Of a stretch of DNA of 8,437 nt, positions 1 to 5,970 are shown one piece after another. This DNA is from a bacterium (lineage in GTDB: Bacteria; Actinomycetota; Humimicrobiia; Humimicrobiales; Humimicrobiaceae), in assembly GCA_030611285.1 (NCBI GenBank), contig JAUWQC010000036.1:1-8437 (forward strand), given 5' to 3'. The translations under genes were made by a program, and so were the position numbers. The number at the start of each line of letters is the position of its first letter. Positions within the stretch are counted from its first letter, which is position 1. The notes beneath the pieces were generated by a model. The model did no database searches, was not told where the DNA came from, and was given only the letters and a program-made list of their open reading frames with translations.

Positions 1-121
1 CGTTGTTGTCAATAACAGAATATCCCTTTTTGGTAAAGATCTTTGAAAAAATTTTTCCAGTGGAAAATATTCCAAAACCTGCTTCCCCACCAATTTTCCA
101 GCTTAAATTTGAGACTTTCAT
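1..121 (-). CDS. 2-oxoacid:acceptor oxidoreductase, alpha subunit, N-terminal fragment (cut by window edge)
   Basis: The minus strand from an ATG at 119-121 is open to the window edge, giving 40 codons. The peptide begins MKVSNLSWKIGGEAGFGI and continues with FSTGKIFSKIFTKKGYSVID. The W-K-I-G-G-E-A-G-F-G-I run followed by a TG.IFSKI helix and GY.V.D is the start of the gamma-type domain that opens the alpha subunit of KorA-like 2-oxoacid:ferredoxin oxidoreductases. These cytoplasmic enzymes oxidise 2-oxoacids to acyl-CoA with a low-potential acceptor and are typical of anaerobes. An in-frame TAA lies a few codons upstream, and AGGG sits about 8 nt before the ATG, so this start is well supported. 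The thiamine-binding beta subunit is usually encoded next to alpha and would lie outside the window. The substrate (2-oxoglutarate, branched-chain or other) cannot be told from 40 residues. Confidence 0.82.
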   Translation of the reverse strand, partial: MKVSNLSWKIGGEAGFGIFSTGKIFSKIFTKKGYSVIDNN

Positions 122-152
122 TGATTTCCCTAATTTTTTAAATTAATTTTTA

Positions 153-181
153 ATATTAATATAATGATATTACCCGGGCAA
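153..181 (-). promoter_or_regulatory. putative promoter of the oxidoreductase alpha-subunit gene
   Basis: Read on the minus strand, TTGCCC (176-181) is followed after 17 nt by TAATAT (153-158), about 31 nt before the ATG at 121. Each hexamer matches the sigma-70-type consensus at four of six or so positions. The -35 element overlaps the near-palindrome at 169-182. AT-rich sequence gives many chance -10 matches, so this is only moderately likely. Confidence 0.35.
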
Positions 182-182
182 T
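169..182. repeat. GC-rich near-palindrome, possible operator
   Basis: ATTACCCGGGCAAT reads as ATT, a CCCGGG core and AAT, with a single mismatched pair between core and flanks. It is the only GC-rich patch in an otherwise very AT-rich divergent intergenic region and overlaps the proposed -35 of the oxidoreductase gene. A repressor site is an inference. CCCGGG also occurs in the transporter coding sequence (around 1426), so the hexamer itself is not unique. Confidence 0.25.
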
Positions 183-335
183 TTATTTGCAACCATTCAC
201 CTTAGCTATATTCATGCTATGTTTGTGTAAATCAATTATCCAAAAACATATCAGAGGTCACTTTTTAATTTTCATAGTAAAATTATAACTTTTTTAAGAT
301 AATAAGTTTTAGTTTTAAATATTATAAAAAATTAT

Positions 336-1631
336 ATGAAAAGAAATACCATTAAGAATAATATTAGAATATTTTTTAAGCCTCCAGTTATATCCTGGGC
401 TCTATATGACTTTGCCAATACTTCATTTGCAGTAATTATAATTACCATAATTTTTCCGGTTTATTTTACCAGCATAATAATATCCCCGGAAATTTATTCC
501 CAAAATTTTGGAGACCTTATGTGGGGAATTGCAATCGGTGTTTCTATGATAATCACATCCTTTCTGGCACCGGTACTCGGTGCAATTGCAGATACCTCAA
601 GATCCAAAAATAAATTTTTGACTTTTCTTACTATAGCCTGTATTTTTTTCACCTTCCTCTTATATTTCTTAAAAGAAGGAATGGTTGTCCAGGCTGTAAT
701 TTTATTTATTATTTCTAATGTTTTTTATCAGACTTCAATGATGTTTTATAATTCATTCCTGCCACAGCTATCCTCAAAAAAAAATACCGGGATTATATCC
801 GGTTTTGGCTTTTCAGTAGGCTACCTGGGAGGTTTTTTATCTTTAATCTTAATCTATCCTTTCGTAAGAGGAGGGCTGGAACCGTCAAATTTATCAAATA
901 TTAAAATTACTTTTCTAATTACCGGTATATTCTTCCTGGTATTTTCACTACCATCTTTTATACTTCTCAAGGATTCAGCGGCTGCTAAAACCGTAAAAAT
1001 CAACACCTCTTATATTTCGTATGGATTTAAAAAACTGGCAAATACTTTAAAGAATATAAAAAAGTTTAAGAATCTTACAAAATTCTTAATTTCATATTTT
1101 CTTTTCAGTAATGCTTTCTCTGTTCTAGCTCTTTATGCGGCTATCTACGCTAAAAATACCCTGAATTTTGGGCTGCTTGAAATAACCATGCTTTTTATAT
1201 TAGGACATATACCCACTATTATAAGCTCTTTTTTCTTTGGCTGGCTAACCGATAAGATAGGTCCAAAAGTAACCATTACTATAACTTTAGTCATGTGGAT
1301 CATAATAATACTTCTGATAACTGCTTCTAATATAAGAACAGTGTTTTATATATGCTGGATATTGGCTGCTATCTCTACCGGATCAACTCTGATAGCAAGC
1401 AGAAGTCTTATGACTTTTCTCATACCCCGGGATAGTGAGGCTGAATTTTTCGGCTTTTATTCCATAAGCGGCAAGGTGTCCTCCATTATAGGCCCTGTTG
1501 CCTTCGGAGTAATATCCTTTATCACCAAAAACCAGAAATTAGCCCTGCTAAGCACTTTATTTTTTCTTATAAGTGGACTTGTAGTTTTACAATTTGTAAA
1601 AGTCGCCGCATACAGACTAAGAGACTTTTAA
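336..1631 (+). CDS. UMF1-family (Atg22-like) MFS transporter
   Basis: A 431-residue, strongly hydrophobic protein of about 12 predicted membrane spans, in the usual size range for the family. UMF1-type hallmarks are visible: WALYDFANTSFAVII at 21-35 in the first span, the loop 2-3 motif LGAIADTSRSKNK (81-93, the MFS motif-A position), and ASRSLMTFLIPRDSEAEFFG (354-373) followed by SGK and a GP-containing helix. Another loop motif, GWLTDKIGPK, is at 302-311. The charged linker between the two six-helix halves lies near 212-250. Substrates of bacterial members are largely unassigned; relatives include the yeast vacuolar amino-acid effluxer Atg22. No Shine-Dalgarno sequence is visible before the ATG (upstream bases are almost all A/T). 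The gene is transcribed alone, divergent from the oxidoreductase gene and convergent with ytxH. Family assignment is firm; the transported compound is unknown. Confidence 0.88.
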   Translation: MKRNTIKNNIRIFFKPPVISWALYDFANTSFAVIIITIIFPVYFTSIIISPEIYSQNFGDLMWGIAIGVSMIITSFLAPVLGAIADTSRSKNKFLTFLTIACIFFTFLLYFLKEGMVVQAVILFIISNVFYQTSMMFYNSFLPQLSSKKNTGIISGFGFSVGYLGGFLSLILIYPFVRGGLEPSNLSNIKITFLITGIFFLVFSLPSFILLKDSAAAKTVKINTSYISYGFKKLANTLKNIKKFKNLTKFLISYFLFSNAFSVLALYAAIYAKNTLNFGLLEITMLFILGHIPTIISSFFFGWLTDKIGPKVTITITLVMWIIIILLITASNIRTVFYICWILAAISTGSTLIASRSLMTFLIPRDSEAEFFGFYSISGKVSSIIGPVAFGVISFITKNQKLALLSTLFFLISGLVVLQFVKVAAYRLRDF

Positions 1632-1949
1632 TTATTTTGCTATGTCTTTTTGTTCAGTCATTACTTTTTTTATGAATTCTATTTCTTTTTCGGTAAGGTC
1701 TTTTACCTTTTTATAATTTGAAACAACACTATTTACGATCTCATTATATTTTTCGTTGGTTATGTTCTTAATTCTGCTGGCTTTCTCTTCAACTTTATTT
1801 CCCATATCTTTCGCTATTCTTTTTATATCCGCTCTTAACTCTTCACCAGTTTTAGTAGTTAAAAATAGTGCTGTAACTGCCCCTGCTACAAATCCCAGAG
1901 CAAATCCTATAAAAACACACTTTGCAGTTTCTGATCCACTGTTACCCAT
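1632..1949 (-). CDS. YtxH domain-containing small membrane protein
   Basis: A 105-residue protein with a glycine-rich hydrophobic segment at about 11-31 (FIGFALGFVAGAVTALF), followed at once by TTKTGEELR (31-39) and then a charged, mostly helical tail of about 65 residues. That layout (short N-terminus, one Gly/Ala-rich span, a [P/T].[S/T]G.E.R motif, amphipathic helix) is the YtxH pattern, known in Bacillus as stress-related proteins of unclear function. The tail should lie in the cytoplasm. The start is set by a perfect AGGAGG 5 nt upstream of the ATG, the strongest ribosome binding site in the window. Its stop codon abuts the stop of the convergent transporter. It appears monocistronic. 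No catalytic residues are expected; a scaffold or envelope-stress role is inferred only. Confidence 0.8.
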   Translation of the reverse strand: MGNSGSETAKCVFIGFALGFVAGAVTALFLTTKTGEELRADIKRIAKDMGNKVEEKASRIKNITNEKYNEIVNSVVSNYKKVKDLTEKEIEFIKKVMTEQKDIAK

Positions 1950-1954
1950 AAAAT

Positions 1955-1960
1955 CCTCCT
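1955..1960 (-). promoter_or_regulatory. strong Shine-Dalgarno site of ytxH
   Basis: AGGAGG on the minus strand, 5 nt before the ATG at 1947-1949. It fixes the start of the 105-residue protein. It stands out because the transporter, otsA and the DUF5752-like gene show no comparable site. Confidence 0.85.
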
Positions 1961-1997
1961 ATGGTCTTAAACAAAAGCTTTCTTAAATAGTATATCT

Positions 1998-2037
1998 ATT
2001 ATACATATTATAAAAATTATTTTTAATATATTTTCAA
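1998..2037 (-). promoter_or_regulatory. putative promoter region of ytxH
   Basis: Two perfect TATAAT hexamers lie on the minus strand at 2007-2012 and 1998-2003. The first has TTGAAA (2032-2037) 19 nt upstream; the second has TTAAAA (2021-2026) 17 nt upstream. Either would give a leader of about 40 nt that includes the AGGAGG. A short inverted repeat, AATAG/CTATT (1986-2000), sits just downstream of the -10 and could be an operator, though in such AT-rich DNA it may be chance. Confidence 0.45.
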
Positions 2038-2359
2038 CAAAAAAATTTTTTGGTAATATTTATAGATTATAGTGAAATAAAGAGAGGGTAGTTTAATCTA
2101 AAAGACAACCCCTTAAAAATATTAATATAATTAACCAGCTATAAAAATAAATAAATAATTTATGGAGTTATATCATTACAATAATAAAAAACTGGGCAAA
2201 CCAAAAATTCACTGGTTAAATACATTACATTCCAGTAAGATTTTAACCAATAAAAATATTATAATAGAAATTCAACAATTTCTACTGGATATCTAATACA
2301 TATATCACATTTTTTTCAGTCAAAAGTTTGGCTAAATAATTTATTCAAATAATTGTGAG
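2038..2359. other. gene-poor AT-rich intergenic stretch
   Basis: No gene is supported here. The stretch contains an A-tract/T-tract palindrome near 2039-2052, an 8-bp inverted repeat TGGTTAAA/TTTAACCA (2213-2220 and 2242-2249), an 8-bp hairpin TAGAAATT-CAAC-AATTTCTA (2265-2284), and an ATG-started 44-codon frame at 2162-2296 with no ribosome binding site and no recognisable similarity. None of these is convincing alone. The region could be the tail of a long treT 3' untranslated region. Confidence 0.4.
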
Positions 2360-2400
2360 CAAGTCTGGTAGGTTCAGGAATTCTAAACCTGCTTACCTTG
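2360..2400 (-). other. imperfect RNA hairpin downstream of treT
   Basis: On the minus strand an 18-position stem closes a 5-nt AATTC loop. The inner eight pairs are continuous (AGGTTTAG with CTGAACCT, including one U-G), and the outer end closes with CAAG/CTTG; about 14 of 18 positions pair. Two of the pairs are U-G wobbles that exist only in minus-strand RNA (A-C mismatches on the other strand), which favours a structure in the treT transcript. No U-tract follows, so it is not an obvious terminator. Confidence 0.45.
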
Positions 2401-2410
2401 AGTGTAAATT

Positions 2411-2455
2411 CTTAAGAGCAACCTTATAAGATGTTGCTGCTTAAGCAGCAACATC
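2411..2455 (-). terminator. 26-bp palindromic hairpin at the treT stop, with a competing repeat; likely terminator or 3'-end structure
   Basis: Arms GATGTTGCTGC (2445-2455, minus) and GCAGCAACATC (2430-2440) enclose TTAA, making a perfect 26-bp dyad whose first bases fall in the treT stop codon (TGA, 2454-2456). It is far too GC-rich and long to be chance in this DNA. The sequence that follows, TTATAAG, is a poor U-tract, so termination may be weak. Next comes GTTGCTCTTAAG (2411-2422), a near copy of the left arm plus loop that could pair instead with CTTAAGCAGCAAC in the right arm with one bulged base. Termination is the simplest reading; a protein-binding palindrome is possible. Confidence 0.5.
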
Positions 2456-3704
2456 AGCTACCAAAATTCTTTTTACTTTTACCAATATATATAATATCTT
2501 TACCAGGATTTCCCAGTATATAAAAAAGTGCCAGGTAGTCTCTGAGATGTCTTGTAATCAAAAAGTTCTGGGATACAAATTTCTTTGCCTGATTTCCAAT
2601 TTTATATGAAACAGAAGGCCTGTTAAGTAAATATCTTATTCTATATGCAGCTCCCTCAATTGAATTTACCAGAAAACCAGTTCTGTGATTATGTAATTGT
2701 ATGGTGATTCCACCAACTTCTCCTCCTATTACAGGTTTTTCTTTCCACATAGCCTCAGTAACAGTTAAACCAAAACCCTCCTTCAATGATTTCTGGAGAA
2801 CTACATCTGCAACTCTCTGTAGTGCATTTATTTTAATATCACTTTTAGATTCTAAAAGTAAAATATGAATATCCGGATCCCCTCTGGCTTCTTTTTTCAC
2901 CTCTTCCAGTACCATTTCTCCTTCCGGGTCGTCACTGGCCAGGCCCCCTGCTAAAATTAACCTGCAATTTATTTCTTTTCTAACTATACGAAAAGCTTTT
3001 ATTACTCCAATGGGATCCTTGAAGCTGTCAAATCTTGACACCTGGAGTATTATGGGTTTATCTCTTACTATATTAAAGGTTTTCAAGACACCTTCTATTT
3101 CCTTGCTACTAAGTTCTCTATTTTTGCCACTTAATGGATCTATGGATGGAGCTATAAGATACTGGGGGTGGGGAAGGATTTTTGAAAATTTGGCTATGGA
3201 AAATATACTGGCATTATATTCCATTAAATATTTTCTTAAAAATTTCCATAAGGATAGATCAGGTCTGGACATATCAATATGACATCTCCATACCCATTTG
3301 GTTTTATTTTTAGGGTAAAAATCAACCAGTGGCAGAGGTTGCGGGTCATGGATGATGACCATATCTGCATCAAGATTTATACTCTTAGCATTTTCTTTAT
3401 TTACTCTGATAAATTTCTCTAAATCTTCATTTGAAAACTTGATTCTTTTTCCCTGCAGCGCATTGTGGATATTTTTGGTTATATTAAAAAATCCATTATT
3501 TCCATTTATTACCTCCCACCTGCAGTTAATCCCGAGCTCATTTAATAATGGAACCAATCTATGTAGCATCTCAGCTACCCCCCCGCCATCTTTGGTAGAG
3601 TTTACCATTATGATCTTCTTACCCCTGTACAGACGGGCAAGTGATTTAATCTGCTTGATATTTCTCTTGCCAATAATGCTTTGGTAATCCTCAAGGCTGA
3701 TCAT
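2454..3704 (-). CDS. treT: TreT-like trehalose synthase (GT4 glycosyltransferase)
   Basis: A 416-residue GT-B glycosyltransferase matching the TreT family (about 410 residues), which forms trehalose from NDP-glucose and free glucose and can run in reverse. The N-terminal domain carries VNSTKDGGGVAEMLHRLVPL (34-53), the characteristic glycine-rich acceptor-side motif of TreT, then IIHDPQPLPL (117-126) and WRCHID (139-144). The C-terminal nucleotide-sugar domain has LQVSRFDSFKDP (220-231; R223 and K229 are expected to contact phosphates), LAGG (251-254), and the E-x7-E motif in KEGFGLTVTEAM (308-319; E309, E317), followed by PVIGGEVGGI. There is no signal peptide, so it is cytosolic. Its ATG overlaps the TGA of the DUF5752-like gene (ATGA), indicating translational coupling. 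It lies divergent from otsAB. A related sugar acceptor (for example glycerate) cannot be excluded without biochemistry, but the motifs fit TreT best. Confidence 0.85.
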   Translation of the reverse strand: MISLEDYQSIIGKRNIKQIKSLARLYRGKKIIMVNSTKDGGGVAEMLHRLVPLLNELGINCRWEVINGNNGFFNITKNIHNALQGKRIKFSNEDLEKFIRVNKENAKSINLDADMVIIHDPQPLPLVDFYPKNKTKWVWRCHIDMSRPDLSLWKFLRKYLMEYNASIFSIAKFSKILPHPQYLIAPSIDPLSGKNRELSSKEIEGVLKTFNIVRDKPIILQVSRFDSFKDPIGVIKAFRIVRKEINCRLILAGGLASDDPEGEMVLEEVKKEARGDPDIHILLLESKSDIKINALQRVADVVLQKSLKEGFGLTVTEAMWKEKPVIGGEVGGITIQLHNHRTGFLVNSIEGAAYRIRYLLNRPSVSYKIGNQAKKFVSQNFLITRHLRDYLALFYILGNPGKDIIYIGKSKKNFGS

Positions 3705-4369
3705 TTTTTAACCTTATTCAAATCACTGTCTAAAATGTTTATTAATTTTTGTCTGGTTTCTTCAACGCTAAAAAAATAAAAATCAATTTCTCTAATTTTT
3801 TGTACCAACTCTTTTTTCCGGAAATTATCTTCTATCCATTGAGAGAAATCATCATGTTTCTTTTCTTTTTTTATTTTCCTGGATTCGTAAAAGTGGAAAT
3901 ATAGAGAGCTATCTGGAATATCGTCAAGTGCATCTCTAAATTCATTTAAATTCGCCACTTCTACACCAAGTGGAAGAACTATGGTTGTAGCACTTGAAAA
4001 ATAAAATTCAGAACCAGGTCTTACCCATGGAATTGTAGGCAAACCCCATATATGCTCTTCTATTATTTCCATTAACACTTCTCTTGCTTTTCTAATAGTC
4101 TTATAATCATAAGGATTAAAATTTGCAAGCTTTTCAGCTAAAGCTATATCTTCAAGTTCATAAGCTGACCAATTCGCAAAATCATTAGGGAATTCACCAA
4201 TTTCTTGACCATACCTGACATGAGACTGATAAAGGTGATGGAACATCACCTTATCTTCTGCTCGCTCTATTATGTCCTGAAACTCCTTTAAGTTACTAGC
4301 CTTCTGGCCAGTAGGACTTATTAATACAGTATAGTCATAGAATCTAAATTTTCTCTTAGCGCTTTTCAT
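3701..4369 (-). CDS. DUF5752-like protein with two repeated halves, coupled to treT
   Basis: A 222-residue soluble acidic/basic protein without signal peptide, membrane span or cysteine pairs. From memory it resembles the DUF5752 family, often found next to glycosyltransferases; its function is unknown. It is an internal duplication: residues 8-50 and 122-164 align without gaps at about one third identity. Shared positions include F.F, T, P.G, NL.EF.D, then H.Y.S. Each half continues with DF..W (63-67 and 174-178) and a helix that includes L..K and a final ..LM.II/..LI.IL segment. A linker with W109, W115 and PG at 110-120 joins the halves. The ATG at 4367-4369 has no Shine-Dalgarno sequence, but a TATAAT lies only 11 nt upstream. 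The 4-bp overlap with treT suggests equal synthesis and perhaps a TreT partner, sensor or regulator, which is inference. No catalytic motif is recognised. Confidence 0.75.
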   Translation of the reverse strand: MKSAKRKFRFYDYTVLISPTGQKASNLKEFQDIIERAEDKVMFHHLYQSHVRYGQEIGEFPNDFANWSAYELEDIALAEKLANFNPYDYKTIRKAREVLMEIIEEHIWGLPTIPWVRPGSEFYFSSATTIVLPLGVEVANLNEFRDALDDIPDSSLYFHFYESRKIKKEKKHDDFSQWIEDNFRKKELVQKIREIDFYFFSVEETRQKLINILDSDLNKVKK

Positions 4370-4379
4370 ATCACAGATA

Positions 4380-4385
4380 ATTATA
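4380..4385 (-). promoter_or_regulatory. candidate -10 element for the DUF5752-like/treT operon
   Basis: A perfect TATAAT on the minus strand ends 10 nt before the ATG at 4369, so a transcript starting about 7 nt downstream would have a leader of only a few bases. That would agree with the lack of a ribosome binding site. No good -35 hexamer is seen at 16-18 nt (TACAGT is the nearest), so confidence is low. Confidence 0.3.
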
Positions 4386-4470
4386 TTTGTATCCGAGTGT
4401 ATACTGTACCATGAATTATTTTATTTAAAAGTAAAATCATAATATTTCATTAATCTCAAGCCTATATGAT

Positions 4471-4498
4471 TTGTATTATAAATACCAGCATTTATAAT
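4471..4498 (+). promoter_or_regulatory. putative otsAB promoter with overlapping inverted repeat
   Basis: TATAAT (4493-4498) is preceded after 16 nt by TTGTAT (4471-4476, three of six consensus bases). Transcription would start near 4505, about 28 nt before the otsA ATG. The perfect inverted repeat GTATT-ATA-AATAC (4473-4485) overlaps the -35 and spacer and is placed where a repressor would bind. Both elements could be chance in AT-rich DNA. Confidence 0.4.
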
Positions 4499-4532
4499 AT
4501 TATTAGCAGTTTACAAAAAATTAAAGATTACT

Positions 4533-5957
4533 ATGTCAAATATTGCAGAAAAAATCATAATAATATCTAATAGGATACCCTATAATTTATCTAAAATTAA
4601 CAAAAAAAGTAGATATAAAAAAAGCGTAGGTGGCCTGGTTACTGCTCTGGATCCTATTTTATCAACAAAAGGTGGAGTGTGGATAGGATGGAATGGACAG
4701 GTAGGCAAAAAAACTAATATCAATAAAAAGATCTACATCACTAATGAAAATAGCAACGGTGGATATATGTTAAAATGTATAAATTTAACTACAAATGAAG
4801 TTAAAGGCTATTATCATGGGTTTTCTAACAGGTCAGTCTGGCCCTTATTTCATGGGTTCATTTCTCAGAGTCACTTTAATCTGGATTACTGGAAAGCTTA
4901 TATTTCTGTAAATAAAAAATTCTGTAATGAGACATTGGAAGAAACATCCGGAAAGGAGTTAATATGGATTCAGGACTACCATCTTACCCTACTCCCTGAT
5001 ATGCTTAAACAAGCTAATCCAAAATTAAAAGTTCTATTTTTCTTACATATTCCATTTCCTAATTACGAGATATTCAGAATCCTTCCCTGGAACAGGGAAA
5101 TACTAAACGGTCTATTGGGATGCGATCTTATAGGCTTTCAGACCAATGGAGATAGAATAAACTTTCTTACCAGTTGCAAGGAATTACTGGATGCCAGAGT
5201 AGATTTTATAAAAAGCAAAGTTTTTTATAAAAAAAGAACTGTAAATATCAAGAACCTCCCCATTAGCATAGATTTTGAAAGATTTAACAATCTATCAAAA
5301 GGAAAAAGTATAAATAGGTTCTTAAAAAATATCAGAAAGGTTGACAGCAATATCAAATTGATAATAAGTGTGGAAAGACTTGACTATACAAAAGGTATAA
5401 AAGAAAAGCTTCTTTCTATTGAAAGATTTTTTGAAAAATATCCGGAATATAGAAAAAAGTTGATTTTTCTCCAAATTTCAGTTCCAAGCAGGACTAAGAT
5501 TAGAGAATATATTACTTTAAAAAAAGAAATAGATGAGCTTGTGGGCAGAATCAATGGAAGATTTGCTGATGAACTCTGGACACCAATACATTATATATAT
5601 AAAGAAATACCACAGCCTAAACTGATTGCTCTGTATAAAGCTGCTGATATATGTTTGGCAACCCCTTTAAGAGACGGAATGAACCTTATTGCCAAAGAAT
5701 ATGTTAGCTGTAAAACTGAAGGAAATGGAGTTCTGATTCTAAGCAAATTTGCAGGAGCTGCTGATGAGATGGGGAAATATACTCTTTTGGTAAATCCATA
5801 TGATATAGAAGAAGTAGCAGATAGTATAAATGCTGCACTTAATCTCCATTGGAATACAAAGAAAAAAATGATGCATGAATTAAGAAAGGTGGTAAGGGAA
5901 AATGACGTATTTAAGTGGGCTAGCAAATTTTTAAATTATTATAAGGAAGCTTTTTGA
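4533..5957 (+). CDS. otsA: alpha,alpha-trehalose-phosphate synthase (GT20)
   Basis: This 474-residue GT20 enzyme, the normal length for bacterial OtsA, transfers glucose from NDP-glucose to glucose-6-phosphate to give trehalose-6-phosphate in the cytosol. Active-site positions known from E. coli OtsA are all recognisable: R14 in SNRIP, the GG loop in SVGGLVTALD (31-40), W50/W53 in GGVWIGWNG, Y94 and W103 in YYHGFSNRSVWPLFHG, D148 in IQDYHL, H172 in FLHIPFP, R282 and K287 in SVERLDYTKG, and D381 and E389 in PLRDGMNLIAKE. It therefore looks fully active. Glucosylglycerol-phosphate synthase is a paralogous GT20 possibility, but the adjacent otsB favours trehalose. The ATG has no clear Shine-Dalgarno site (only AAAG nearby). 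The next gene, otsB, starts 13 nt after the stop, forming a two-gene operon divergent from the treT operon. Confidence 0.93.
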   Translation: MSNIAEKIIIISNRIPYNLSKINKKSRYKKSVGGLVTALDPILSTKGGVWIGWNGQVGKKTNINKKIYITNENSNGGYMLKCINLTTNEVKGYYHGFSNRSVWPLFHGFISQSHFNLDYWKAYISVNKKFCNETLEETSGKELIWIQDYHLTLLPDMLKQANPKLKVLFFLHIPFPNYEIFRILPWNREILNGLLGCDLIGFQTNGDRINFLTSCKELLDARVDFIKSKVFYKKRTVNIKNLPISIDFERFNNLSKGKSINRFLKNIRKVDSNIKLIISVERLDYTKGIKEKLLSIERFFEKYPEYRKKLIFLQISVPSRTKIREYITLKKEIDELVGRINGRFADELWTPIHYIYKEIPQPKLIALYKAADICLATPLRDGMNLIAKEYVSCKTEGNGVLILSKFAGAADEMGKYTLLVNPYDIEEVADSINAALNLHWNTKKKMMHELRKVVRENDVFKWASKFLNYYKEAF

Positions 5958-5970
5958 CATAGTAAAGCAG

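Noticed and set aside
2086..2111. GGGT...ACCC hairpin in the intergenic region
   Set aside because: Short arms with internal mismatches and no U-tract on either strand nearby; not enough to call a terminator.
2277..2296. AATTTCTACTGGAT resembles the start of a Cas12a-type CRISPR repeat
   Set aside because: The matching GTAGA half of the repeat stem is absent, there is only one copy, and no spacers or cas genes are present.
2162..2296. 44-codon plus-strand reading frame starting with ATG
   Set aside because: It has no ribosome binding site, no recognisable similarity and a composition like the surrounding spacer; a frame of this length is expected by chance.
2350..2400. tRNA-like look of GGTTCAGGAATTC with flanking pairing
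   Set aside because: No acceptor, D or anticodon arms can be built around it; it is better explained as one long imperfect hairpin on the minus strand.
3010..3687. Two plus-strand frames inside treT
   Set aside because: They are antisense shadows of a well-supported GT4 gene; their hydrophobic content comes from the complement of its codons.
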